Positions 43,028 through 51,509 of a DNA stretch of 64,000 nucleotides are shown one piece after another (position 1 is the first letter of the stretch; each line of letters opens with the position of its first letter). The stretch is from positions 496,001 to 560,000 of the forward strand of contig CAWBIU010000003.1 in NCBI GenBank assembly GCA_963789015.1, given 5' to 3'. The notes below the pieces were generated by a model. That model was not told the origin of the DNA. It ran no database searches and worked only from the letters and a program-made list of their open reading frames with translations. This DNA is from JAOPZW01 sp963789015. Its GTDB lineage: Bacteria; Actinomycetota; Thermoleophilia; Solirubrobacterales; Solirubrobacteraceae. The position numbers and the translations under genes are program-made.

Positions 43028-46000
43028 TCAGCGATCGAGCGCGGCGTGCCCGGCCGCGACGATCTCCTCGACGCGCACCGGCCAGTCCTCCTCGAGCGCC
43101 CGGAACGGGCGCTCGGCGCGGCGCAGGAGCATGCACGCGACGTGCCAGCGCAGCGCCGCCGGGCGCTCGCCCAGCCCGTCGAGCAGCGCGCCCGCGGCCT
43201 CCAGGCCCGCGTCCAGTCCGTCGCGGGCGGCGATGTCGGCCGCGTAGCTGGCGACGTCGACGGCGGGGTCGGCGATCCGCAGGTGCGCGAGGTCGGCCGC
43301 CACGAGGCGGCCCTCGGCGCGCGTCAGGCCGCCGAGGCGGAACTTGCCGTGCGCGATCACCGGCGCACCGGCATCCGGGAGCGTGTCGGCCAGGCGCTCG
43401 GCGAGCGTGTTGACCTGCGAGTAGGCCGCGGGCGCCACGTGGCGCAGGACGTCGGCCGAGCGCAGCGTGCCGTGCAGCGTGTCCTCGGGCGTCGCGCGCT
43501 CCAGGCCGTCGCCGGGCAGGCGGCGCAGGTGGCGCAACAGGACGCCGGCCTCGTAGGCCCCGGTGGGCGCGTCGACGCCGTCGCCCGCCGCGTGGACCGT
43601 GGCCAGCAGGCCCGGGATCGCCCCGGCGAACGACGCCGCCGGCCCGTCGAGGACGGGCGCCGGCGCGCGGCCGGAGAGCTTCCGCCGCATGCGCGTGCGC
43701 AGGCTCGGCATGTGCACGCTCGCGGCGAGGCGGTCGCCGGCCAGCGCGCGGCGGAAGTCATCCTCGCGGGCGTAGCCGCGGACCACGTGCCCACCGGCGC
43801 GCAGCGTGACGCGGCGCCCGGGGACGTAGCTCAGGCGCTCCAGGCCGTCGGCGCCGACGACGATGCCCAGGCCGCGCAGGCGCTGCGCGACCTCGTCGGG
43901 CGCGGCGCACAGGAGCGGCAGGTCGAGGTCGAGCGGGAGCCACTGGATGAGCGCGGCGGCGCGCGCGTCCCATGTCAGCGGCGTGGCCGCCGGCGAGCGC
44001 CCGTTGACGGCGCGCGCGATGGCGATCTCGTCGGGGTCGGCGGCGCGGGCGGCCAGGGCATCGGGGCGCCCGGCGCGGGCGACGACCTCGTGGCCGACGC
44101 CGTCGATCGTCGCTTCGTAGAGCACCGAGGCGTGCGCACCGGGGCGGTAGCGGACGCTCTGCACCGTGACCTCGTCGAGGTTCGCGTCGCGCCCGAGCGA
44201 GCGGCGCAGGACCGGCGCCATGTGGTCGCCGTCGAGCAGCGCGCGCAGCGCCGGGACGGCCTCGTCGGCGGGCGGCGCCGCCGCGCGCCGCGGGCGGCGG
44301 ACGAGGCCCTGCTCGGCGGCCAGGCGGCGGAACGGCCCGGCGGCGCGCAGCAGGTCGGCGGGCGCGCCGTGCTGCACGATCCGCCCGTCGTCGACGACGA
44401 GCGCGACGTCGGCGCTGCGCGCGAGCGCCATCGAGTGGGTGATGAGGACCGTCGTGCGGTCGCGCATGAGCGCGGTCAGCCCGTCCATGACCTGTGTCTC
44501 GCTGGCCGCGTCGAGGCCCGTCGTGGGCTCGTCGAGGAGCAGGATCGGCGGGTTGCGCAGGAGCACGCGGGCGATGCCGATGCGCTGGCGCTGGCCGCCG
44601 GACAGGCCGATCCCCTGCGGCCCGAGCTCGTCGTCGTAGCCCTGGGGCAGCCCGCTGATGAAGTCGTCGGCATCGGCCGCCCGCGCCGCGCGGATGATCT
44701 CCTCGCGTGAGGCGCCGCTGCCGTAGGCGATGTTGTCGGCCACCGTGCCCGTGAACAGGACGGTGTCCTGAAGGAGCAGCCCGACCTGCGTGCGCAGCCA
44801 CGGCAGCGAGCAGTCGCGCGCGTCGCGGCCGTCGATCAGCACGCGGCCGGAGCCCGGGTCGTAGAAGCGCGCGATGAGCGCGCCGACCGTCGACTTGCCG
44901 GCCCCCGACGGGCCGACGACGGCCACGCGCGATCCGGCCTCGATGTGCAGCGAGAGGTCCTCGAGCACCGGACGTCCCGGGTCGTAGCCGAACGACACGT
45001 CCTCGAGCGCGATCTCGCCGCGCGCGCGGCCGCCGTCGTAGGCGCCGGGACGCTCGTCGAGCACCTCATCGGCGGCCAGCACTTCGGCGACGCGCTCGGC
45101 GCGCGCCATCGCGCGGGCCGCCTTCGTGGACTGCTTGGCCAGATCGCTGAGCGGGCGGTACATGCGCCTCGCGTACTGGGCGATGACGACGAGGTCGCCG
45201 ACGCTGATCGCGCCCGCGGCGACACGCAGCACGCCGAGGACGAGGACGATCGCGATCGCGGCGGCGCCGAGGACGTCGACGGCGCCGCTGAAGCGCGCCT
45301 CGAGGACGGCCGCGGTGATGCCGTGGCGGCGGCGCTCCTCGCTGCGCTCGACGACGCGGCCGCGCTCGTAGGCCTCGCCGCCGAACGCCTTGACGACTCG
45401 CATCGCCGACAGGCTCTCGGCGGCCAGCGAGGCGATCTCGCCCTCGTTCTTGCGCTGGCTGCGCGCCGCGTACTTGACCTCGCGCCGGTAGTGGGCGCTC
45501 ACGAGCAGCAGCACGGGCGAGACGGCGAGCATGGCCAGGCCGAGCAGCGGATCGATGAGCAGGCTGACGATGGCCATGCCGACCAGCATCAGGATCGCCT
45601 GGGCGATCGTGCCGATCGTGTCCGAGAAGAACTTCCCGACCTCGTTGGCGTCCTCGGTCAGCCGGGCCACGAGGTCGCCCTTCTGGCGGCGGTCGTGGAA
45701 CGCGAGCGACAGGCGCTGCAGGTGCGTGTACATCTCGATCCGCAGTTCGTGCGTGATCCGCTCGCCGGCGCGCTTGAGCCACAGCTCGCCTGTGTAGGTG
45801 GCGACCGCGGTCACGAGCGCGATGCCGACCACCGCGGCGGCGATGAGCGCGAGCGTGCGCACGTCCTCGCTGGACAGCTCGAAGGGGACCGAGCGGCCCG
45901 TGAGCACGCTGTCGATGACGAACGCCAGCGGCCACGGCTGGGCGAGGTCGGCGAGCGTCAGCAGGATCGTCGAGACGCCGGCGCCGCCGAGCGCCGGCCA

Positions 46001-46099
46001 GTTGCGGCGCACGATCGAGCGGACCAGCCGCCGCGCCGCGGCGTCGTCCGCGTTCGGCGACTTCGCCACGCGCGCGCCGAGCCTAAGCATCGTCCCCAT
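43028..46099 (-). CDS. ABC exporter half-transporter fused to APH-like kinase module
   Basis: This 1023-aa protein starts at ATG 46099 (or 46090). Residues 1 to about 330 are a six-helix ABC transporter TM domain (GVSTILLTLADLAQPW, RIEMYTHLQRLSLAFHD). Residues about 355-590 are the ATPase: Walker A VVGPSGAGKST (about 395), LSGGQRQRIGIAR (about 498), Walker B ILLLDEPTTG, and ITHSMALA. The chain continues about 400 residues into an aminoglycoside-phosphotransferase-like fold: SVRYRPGAHASVLYE, RLSYVPGRRVTLRAGG, VIAHGKFRLGGL and AADLAHLRIADPAVDVA. The catalytic HGD is HGK, so this kinase may be inactive or a binding module. It is last in the glycan operon. Confidence 0.9.
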   Translation of the reverse strand: MGTMLRLGARVAKSPNADDAAARRLVRSIVRRNWPALGGAGVSTILLTLADLAQPWPLAFVIDSVLTGRSVPFELSSEDVRTLALIAAAVVGIALVTAVATYTGELWLKRAGERITHELRIEMYTHLQRLSLAFHDRRQKGDLVARLTEDANEVGKFFSDTIGTIAQAILMLVGMAIVSLLIDPLLGLAMLAVSPVLLLVSAHYRREVKYAARSQRKNEGEIASLAAESLSAMRVVKAFGGEAYERGRVVERSEERRRHGITAAVLEARFSGAVDVLGAAAIAIVLVLGVLRVAAGAISVGDLVVIAQYARRMYRPLSDLAKQSTKAARAMARAERVAEVLAADEVLDERPGAYDGGRARGEIALEDVSFGYDPGRPVLEDLSLHIEAGSRVAVVGPSGAGKSTVGALIARFYDPGSGRVLIDGRDARDCSLPWLRTQVGLLLQDTVLFTGTVADNIAYGSGASREEIIRAARAADADDFISGLPQGYDDELGPQGIGLSGGQRQRIGIARVLLRNPPILLLDEPTTGLDAASETQVMDGLTALMRDRTTVLITHSMALARSADVALVVDDGRIVQHGAPADLLRAAGPFRRLAAEQGLVRRPRRAAAPPADEAVPALRALLDGDHMAPVLRRSLGRDANLDEVTVQSVRYRPGAHASVLYEATIDGVGHEVVARAGRPDALAARAADPDEIAIARAVNGRSPAATPLTWDARAAALIQWLPLDLDLPLLCAAPDEVAQRLRGLGIVVGADGLERLSYVPGRRVTLRAGGHVVRGYAREDDFRRALAGDRLAASVHMPSLRTRMRRKLSGRAPAPVLDGPAASFAGAIPGLLATVHAAGDGVDAPTGAYEAGVLLRHLRRLPGDGLERATPEDTLHGTLRSADVLRHVAPAAYSQVNTLAERLADTLPDAGAPVIAHGKFRLGGLTRAEGRLVAADLAHLRIADPAVDVASYAADIAARDGLDAGLEAAGALLDGLGERPAALRWHVACMLLRRAERPFRALEEDWPVRVEEIVAAGHAALDR

Positions 46100-47249
46100 C
46101 CTCGACGAGCGCGGCGGCGCGCGCCAGGTGGCGCGCGGCGCGCCGGTCGCCGTCGGGGCGCAGGGCCCAGGCCGAGCGGCGCGCCTTGACGAGCCGCTGC
46201 TCGGCGCGGTAGGCGGCCAGCCGGCGGGGCTCGAGCGCGCCCGCGATCGACTCGTAGCCGTGCCGGAAGGCCTCGTTGACCGCGTCGCGCGCGACTGCGG
46301 TGCGCTCGAAGTCCATCTCCGCCTGGAAGACGGCGACCTCGAGCTCGGGGTCGCCGAGGGTCAGGCGGTCGAAGTCGACGAGACCGATGCGGTCACCGTC
46401 GAGCAGCCACTGCTGGGGATGCGGCGAGCCGTGGATCGGCCGCGGCGGACGCTCCTCGGCGGCGCTGTGGAGGCGATCGATGCCGGCCATCACGCGCGCC
46501 ACCTCGCCGGCCAGCGCGGGCACTCGCGCGGAGAGGTCGCGGGCGGCGCGGGCGGCGCGCTCGCGCGGTGCGTGGCGGCGGGCGTTGGCCGGCTCGAGCC
46601 CCGAGACCGCGAGCGTGCCGAGCGCGGCGCCCAGGCGGCCCGCGAGCGCGGGGCCGTCGGCCGAGAGCAGGTCGTCGAGGACCGGCCGGCCGCGGACGTC
46701 CCCGAGCCAGACCGCGCCGGTCGAGGCGTCGTAGCGATCGGGCTCGGCGACCGCGAAGCCGAGCACGCCGGCCTGCGACGCCTTCCAGAGGACGGTGGCG
46801 TCGAGGTGGATCGCCTCGGCGCGCCCCTCGGGCAGGACCTTGCCCCAGCGCCGGACGCCGTCGATCTCGCAGCGCAGCGTGCAGCGCTTGTACGGCCGGT
46901 AGCGCACGATCGTCGTGCCGGGGGCGCCGTCGATCACCGTGGCGAGCGTCGGCAGCCCCGGGTCCTCGGACGACGTCGAGACGACGAGCCTCGGGCCGTC
47001 CTCGCCCTCGTGGGCCTGGACGCGCACGATGGCCTGGGGCTCGTCGACGGTCTCGAGCACGATCGTCGCCAGCCCGTGGCGGCCGTCCGGCTCGAAGCGC
47101 CCGAACGTCTGCTGCCAGCGACGACCGGGGACGGCGGCCTCGACAGCGGCGCGCACGCTCTCGCCGTCCGCGAGCGCGTCGAGCAGCAGGCGATGGCGCT
47201 CGTGCGCCGAGGGCGCGGTGCCGGGGGCGGCGTTGGCGTCGGCGAGCAT
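46083..47249 (-). CDS. APH-family phosphotransferase
   Basis: This 388-aa protein starts at ATG 47249 and overlaps the ABC gene by 17 bp. It is an aminoglycoside-phosphotransferase fold: N-lobe IVRYRPYKRCTLRCEIDG with WGKVL (ATP lysine candidate), and C-lobe PIHGSPHPQQWLL followed by IGLVDFDRLTLGDPELEVA. The Brenner-type loop is HGSPHPQQ rather than HGDxHxxN, while the DFD metal motif is intact. A region before the N-lobe repeats a similar beta pattern. In a glycan operon it may phosphorylate a sugar or lipid-linked intermediate rather than a drug. Confidence 0.82.
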   Translation of the reverse strand: MLADANAAPGTAPSAHERHRLLLDALADGESVRAAVEAAVPGRRWQQTFGRFEPDGRHGLATIVLETVDEPQAIVRVQAHEGEDGPRLVVSTSSEDPGLPTLATVIDGAPGTTIVRYRPYKRCTLRCEIDGVRRWGKVLPEGRAEAIHLDATVLWKASQAGVLGFAVAEPDRYDASTGAVWLGDVRGRPVLDDLLSADGPALAGRLGAALGTLAVSGLEPANARRHAPRERAARAARDLSARVPALAGEVARVMAGIDRLHSAAEERPPRPIHGSPHPQQWLLDGDRIGLVDFDRLTLGDPELEVAVFQAEMDFERTAVARDAVNEAFRHGYESIAGALEPRRLAAYRAEQRLVKARRSAWALRPDGDRRAARHLARAAALVEDGDDA

Positions 47250-47255
47250 GGTCGG

Positions 47256-48296
47256 TCAGGAAGCGCCGCCGCCGACGGCGATCGGCTCGGCCACGCCGGT
47301 GCGGCGCGGGAGCGGGCGGTCGGGCACGGGGCGGATGCGCGACCGGCGGGCGAGCAGCGCGCGGCGCTCGTGGATCCACTCGAGCTGGGTGGCGAGACCC
47401 TCGCGCAGGCCGATGCGCGGCGACCAGCCGAGGTCGGCGCGGGCACGCGAGGTGTCGGCCGAGGTGCGGCGCACGTCGCCGACCTGGACGGGGCGGCGGT
47501 CGAGGACCGCCTCACGCCCGGACAGCTCCTCGAGCGTGGCGATGACCTCGGCCAGCGTCGCCTCGTTGCCGCCGCCGACGTTGTAGATCGGCGCGACGTC
47601 GGCCGCCGTGGCGGCGCGCACCGTGGCGTCGACGGCGTCGGCGACGTGGGTGAAGTCGCGCGATTGCTCGCCGTCGCCGTAGAGCGGGAACGCGGCGCCG
47701 TCGATCAGGCGCTCGCACAGCTTGCGCATCGCCATGTCCGGGCGCTGGCGGGGCCCGTAGACGGTGAAGTAGCGCAGCCCGGCGATGCTCAGCCCGCGAC
47801 CCCGGTAGATCTCCGCAAGGTCCTCGCAGGCGCGCTTGGTGACCCCGTACGGGGAGCGCGGGCTGGTCGGCGTGTCGCCCTCGATGCACGGGTAGGCGGC
47901 GGCGTCGCCGTAGACCGACGACGACGAGGCCCACACCACACGCCGGCAGCCGGCCTCCTCTGCGCCCTCGAAGACGCGCTGCGTCGCGAGCAGGTTGTCG
48001 GTCGTGTAGCGGGCGAAGCCCTCGCCGAAGCTCGTGCGCACGCCGGGCTGGGCGGCGAGGTGGAAGACGACGTCGGCGCCGCGCATCAGCGCGGGGAGGT
48101 CCACCTCGGTGAGGTCGCCCTCGACGAGCCGGAACGGGCCCGCGCCGCGCAGCCCGCGCAGGTTGGCGACCTTGTCGGCGCGGTCGTAGTACGGGGTGAA
48201 GCCGTCGATGCCGAGCACGTCCCAGCCGTCGGCGACGAGGCGCTCGGTGAGGTGGGAGCCGATGAACCCGGCGCAGCCGGTGACGATGGCGCGCAT
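47256..48296 (-). CDS. NAD-dependent nucleotide-sugar epimerase
   Basis: I take ATG 48296 (MRAIVTGCAGFIGSHLTE), in a TGATG overlap with the deacetylase stop; ATG 48305 is also in frame. The 346-aa extended SDR has GCAGFIGSH, VVFHLAAQPGVRTSF, WASSSSVYG, the catalytic Tyr/Lys in SPYGVTKRACEDL, and GLRYFTVYGPRQRPDMA. The AAQPGVR and VYGPRQRPDMA motifs match UDP-glucuronate or UDP-glucose 4-epimerases. It likely supplies the precursor sugar for the operon's glycosyltransferases. The C-terminal tail (about 30 residues) is basic and variable. Confidence 0.9.
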   Translation of the reverse strand: MRAIVTGCAGFIGSHLTERLVADGWDVLGIDGFTPYYDRADKVANLRGLRGAGPFRLVEGDLTEVDLPALMRGADVVFHLAAQPGVRTSFGEGFARYTTDNLLATQRVFEGAEEAGCRRVVWASSSSVYGDAAAYPCIEGDTPTSPRSPYGVTKRACEDLAEIYRGRGLSIAGLRYFTVYGPRQRPDMAMRKLCERLIDGAAFPLYGDGEQSRDFTHVADAVDATVRAATAADVAPIYNVGGGNEATLAEVIATLEELSGREAVLDRRPVQVGDVRRTSADTSRARADLGWSPRIGLREGLATQLEWIHERRALLARRSRIRPVPDRPLPRRTGVAEPIAVGGGAS

Positions 48297-49048
48297 CAGG
48301 CGCATGCCTCCTGAGGGGTGGTTTCGAGGACGGCCGCCATCGCACGGCAGCGGACGCGGGGGTGGGTGCCCACGAGGTCGAGCAGGTCGGTGAGGGCGAG
48401 CAGCTCGGCGTCGTCCATCACCGCGTGGTGGAGCATCAGCCCGACGGTGGAGCCCGTGCGGGCGGCGGCCGCGAGCTGGGCGCCGATCGCGTCGCGCCCC
48501 AGGGGGCGGCCCTTGCGCTTGGCGAACCAGTCGACGTCGACCGGCAGCTCGGCCAGGCCGGGCAGGTCGAGCCGCGGCGCCGTGCGGTCGCGCGAGAGCA
48601 CGGTGAAGCCGAGCTCGAGGAGGCACGCGCCGGTATCGCTCGTGCAGCGGTTCCACGGCGGCGTGAACCAGGGCAGGAAGGCGGGGCCGAGCATCGTCTC
48701 GAGCAGCTCGCGGCCCGCGGCGATGTCGTGGCGCTGGTCGCCGCGCGAGCGGCTCGGCCCGAACTCGCAGCGGCGCCCCTCGCGCTCGTGGTTCTCGTGC
48801 GCGTAGCCGTGCTGGTGGACGGCGACGAGACCGCTGTCGGCGAGGCCGCGCAGCTCGGCGGCGAGCCACACGCCGACATCGGTGGGGATCGCCGCGAGAT
48901 CGACCGGGATGCCGCGCGCGGAGAGCAGCGCGAGCAACCGCATCAGGCGGTCGTCGCGCCAGCCGGCGTCGTCGTCGCGGATGAACAGCGTGACCGGCTC
49001 GCCGGCCTCGTCGAGCGCCGCGCGCAGTGGGTCCAGCCAGGCGCTCAT
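48296..49048 (-). CDS. NodB-like polysaccharide deacetylase
   Basis: This 250-aa protein starts at ATG 49048, overlapping the glycosyltransferase stop (ATGA). It has VTLFIRDDDAGWRDDRL (Asp pair), PVDLAAIPTDVG, the metal-binding HxxxH-type segment VAVHQHGYAHENHER, FLPWFTPPWNRC and LMLHHAVMD. These are carbohydrate-esterase-4-type motifs. There is no signal peptide, so it would act on a cytosolic intermediate, for example N-deacetylating a lipid-linked sugar before export. Confidence 0.85.
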   Translation of the reverse strand: MSAWLDPLRAALDEAGEPVTLFIRDDDAGWRDDRLMRLLALLSARGIPVDLAAIPTDVGVWLAAELRGLADSGLVAVHQHGYAHENHEREGRRCEFGPSRSRGDQRHDIAAGRELLETMLGPAFLPWFTPPWNRCTSDTGACLLELGFTVLSRDRTAPRLDLPGLAELPVDVDWFAKRKGRPLGRDAIGAQLAAAARTGSTVGLMLHHAVMDDAELLALTDLLDLVGTHPRVRCRAMAAVLETTPQEACA

Positions 49049-50229
49049 GCCGGCACCGCCTCGGGCTCGGGGGCGCGCTCGGCGAGCGCCTCGCCGATCG
49101 CCTGGGCCGAGGCCGCGGCGCCGTCGAGCGCGAGCCCGGCGTCGGCAGGGCGGAAGCGCAGCAGGTCGCGGACCTCGGCGGCGAGCGTGCGCCCGTCGAG
49201 CCGCGTGGCGGGGAGGACGCGCAGCGCGCCCATCGCCTCCAGGCGCCCCGCGCGGCGGGTCTGCTCGTCCTCGCGGCCCTGGGCGAAGGGCACGACGAGC
49301 GCCGGGATGCGCGCGCGCAGGAGGTCCAGCGCGGTGTTGTAGCCGCACTGGCTGACCGAGGCGTCGGCGGCGGCGAGCTCGGCGGACAGGTCGGGCACGG
49401 TGCCCAGCACCTCCAGCCCGCGACGGCCCCGCGCCGCGGCGCGCAGCGAGCGCAGCGCGGGCTCGGGCAGGAACGGCCCGGCGACGATGCGCACGTCGAT
49501 GCCCGCGTCGGCGAGCTCGAGCCGGTGGGCGTCGGCCGCGGCGGCGAGCAGCTCCTCCCCGAACAGCCCGCCGCCGGCGGACACGACGACCCGCGGCCGG
49601 ACGCGCGCCTGCGTGGGCACCGGCGCCGCTGCGCGCGGCGGCGTGACGAAGCCCGTGTAGCGGAGCGGCGTGCGCAGCGGCGTGGCCGGCTGGAAGGTCT
49701 CCTCGAGGCGCGCGAAGGCGGGGTCGGCGTGCACGAGCACGAGGTCGAAGAGCTCGTTGGCCGCGCGGCTCGCGCGCTCGTCGTGGCCGGCCTGGTCGCG
49801 CTTGGACGTCACGAGGATGTCGCGCACGCTGCAGACGCGCAGGGCGCCGGCGTCGCCCGCGGCCTGCAGCAGCGGCACGAGCTCGACGCCGAACTTCTTG
49901 CGCCCGAACGGGAACATCTCGACGAGCACGACGTCGGGCGCCAGCCGCTCGTGGGCGGCGAGGATGGCCTCCTTGCGGATGGCCAGGGCGCGGTCGGCGG
50001 TGCGCCGGCGGTCCAGGCTCGCGAGCCGGCCGTCGAGGCCCATGCCGACCGCCGGCAGGGGGACCACCTCGACCCCGGCGGGGATCGCCACGTTCTGGGG
50101 CACGCGCCCGCCCTGCAGGACGACGACGCGGAAGCGCTCGGCGAGCGCGCCCGCGAGCGCGAACGAACGGACGAGGTGCCCGAGGCCGAGCGAGTGCTGG
50201 CAGTGGAAGAGGATCGTCGGGCGCGCCAT
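49045..50229 (-). CDS. MurG-like glycosyltransferase (GT28 type)
   Basis: The start is ATG 50229 (MARPTILFHCQHSLGLGHLVRS), in a TGATG overlap with the kinase. The 394-aa GT-B protein shows the N-terminal GLGHLVRSFALAGAL loop and the C-terminal donor domain: VVVSAGGGLFGEELL, LEVLGTVPDLSAELAAADASVSQCGYNTALDLL, and VPFAQGREDEQTRRAGRL. It is closest in layout to MurG and to the 414-aa protein at 55783. It would transfer a sugar from a nucleotide donor to a lipid-linked acceptor. Substrates are not readable. Confidence 0.85.
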   Translation of the reverse strand: MARPTILFHCQHSLGLGHLVRSFALAGALAERFRVVVLQGGRVPQNVAIPAGVEVVPLPAVGMGLDGRLASLDRRRTADRALAIRKEAILAAHERLAPDVVLVEMFPFGRKKFGVELVPLLQAAGDAGALRVCSVRDILVTSKRDQAGHDERASRAANELFDLVLVHADPAFARLEETFQPATPLRTPLRYTGFVTPPRAAAPVPTQARVRPRVVVSAGGGLFGEELLAAAADAHRLELADAGIDVRIVAGPFLPEPALRSLRAAARGRRGLEVLGTVPDLSAELAAADASVSQCGYNTALDLLRARIPALVVPFAQGREDEQTRRAGRLEAMGALRVLPATRLDGRTLAAEVRDLLRFRPADAGLALDGAAASAQAIGEALAERAPEPEAVPA

Positions 50230-51509
50230 CACGCCTCCGCTCCGGTGAGCGACGCGCGCGCGGCGCGCAGCACGGCGGCGAGGTGCTCGAGGCCCTCGGG
50301 GCGGATCCGGTTGACCGCGCGCAGCGCGCGCTCGGAGAGCAGCGCGGCGGCGACGTGCCAGCCCAGGACGGCGGGCGCGGGCAGCACGCGGCGCTCGGCG
50401 TAGCCCTCGAGCAGCGCGTGCTCGAGGTCGCCGGCGGCCGCGGGGTCGCCGCCGACGAGCGCGCGGTAGCGCAGGCCGGCGAGCAGGCTGCCGAGATCGG
50501 CCGCGGCGGGGCCGGCGCCGCACTGGTCGAGGTCGATCAGCCCGATCCGCCCGTCGGGGAGCAGGAGGCCGTTCTTGAGGTGGACGTCGCCGTGCAGCGG
50601 CACGGGGGCGCCCGCGTCGTCCGGGCGGCCCGCGGCGAGATCCGCTGCCAGGCGCAGCGCGAGCGCTGCGACGTCGGGCCGCGCGCGGGCCACGACGCCG
50701 GCCGCGAACGGCTGGCGGTCGGCGTCCAGGCGCGTGAAGGCGGGCAGGCCGTGCGGCGCGGGCAGCGCATGCAGGGCGGCCAGTGCGGCGCCGAAGCGGC
50801 GCATCGCCCCGGTCAGCTCGTCGCCGCGCAGGCCGTCGATGCGCCGGCCGTGCAGGGCCTCGACGGCGAGCATCGGCCCGGCGGCGTCGTAGGCGATCGC
50901 GGCGGGCAGGCGCAGCGGCTCGGCGCCGTCCAGGCGCGCGGGCAGCGAGCGGTGGACGCGGCGCGCGTGGGCGGCCTCGTCGGCGGAGGCATAGACCTTG
51001 ACGTAGGCGAGCACGCGCCCGCCGGCGCCGAGGCACGCCGCCGTGGCCGACTTCTCGGGCGCGTAGGCGGCCAGCTCGGTGCGCGCGACGGGGCGGCCGA
51101 GCAGCCGCGAGACGGCGCCCGTGTCGGCGCCGAGGGCGGCGAGGCCGGCGATCTTGCGGTCGTTCGGGAAGGTCCAGAAGACGGTGCCGAGCTCGGGGTC
51201 GTGGGCCACCGCGCGCAGCGGGCCGTCGCCCGCGACGGCGCGCGTGGCGCGCTCGTAGACCGAGGCGCTGCGGTCGCCGGCGAACGTGCGGCTGGCCACC
51301 AGCCGCGGCGTGCCGTCGATCTCGACCTCGTGCAGGACGCGCAGGCTGTCGCCGAGCTTGTACTTGACCCGCCCGCGGTCGTAGCGGTCGATGGCCACCG
51401 GGCCGTCGGCGCCGAGCAGCCGCGACAGGCGCTCGGTCATCACCGGCGCGTCGAGCAGCGTGTCGCGCCGCGGCAGGCGCGCATCGGGGGCGAGCGCGGG
51501 GGCGCTCAC
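50229..51509 (-). CDS. APH-family phosphotransferase with intact catalytic motifs
   Basis: This 426-aa protein starts at GTG 51509 (GTGA overlap with heparinase). The first 140 residues carry one N-lobe-like segment (RYDRGRVKYKLGDSLRVLHE). A second (LAAYAPEKSATAACL, VLAYVKVYASADE) leads into a C-lobe with PLHGDVHLKNGLLL (HGDxHxxN, catalytic Asp) and IGLIDLDQCGAG (metal Asp). This is the most canonical of the three APH modules in the operon. It is probably a sugar or glycolipid kinase; a drug-resistance role is less likely given the neighbours. Confidence 0.85.
   Translation of the reverse strand: MSAPALAPDARLPRRDTLLDAPVMTERLSRLLGADGPVAIDRYDRGRVKYKLGDSLRVLHEVEIDGTPRLVASRTFAGDRSASVYERATRAVAGDGPLRAVAHDPELGTVFWTFPNDRKIAGLAALGADTGAVSRLLGRPVARTELAAYAPEKSATAACLGAGGRVLAYVKVYASADEAAHARRVHRSLPARLDGAEPLRLPAAIAYDAAGPMLAVEALHGRRIDGLRGDELTGAMRRFGAALAALHALPAPHGLPAFTRLDADRQPFAAGVVARARPDVAALALRLAADLAAGRPDDAGAPVPLHGDVHLKNGLLLPDGRIGLIDLDQCGAGPAAADLGSLLAGLRYRALVGGDPAAAGDLEHALLEGYAERRVLPAPAVLGWHVAAALLSERALRAVNRIRPEGLEHLAAVLRAARASLTGAEA

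Noticed and set aside
45798..48314. 838-codon open frame on + strand
   Set aside because: Antisense to epimerase and kinase genes; no domain recognisable.
46083..51509. APH-type kinases as antibiotic resistance genes
   Set aside because: They are embedded in a glycan operon, one with a diverged loop; a sugar or glycolipid kinase role fits better.
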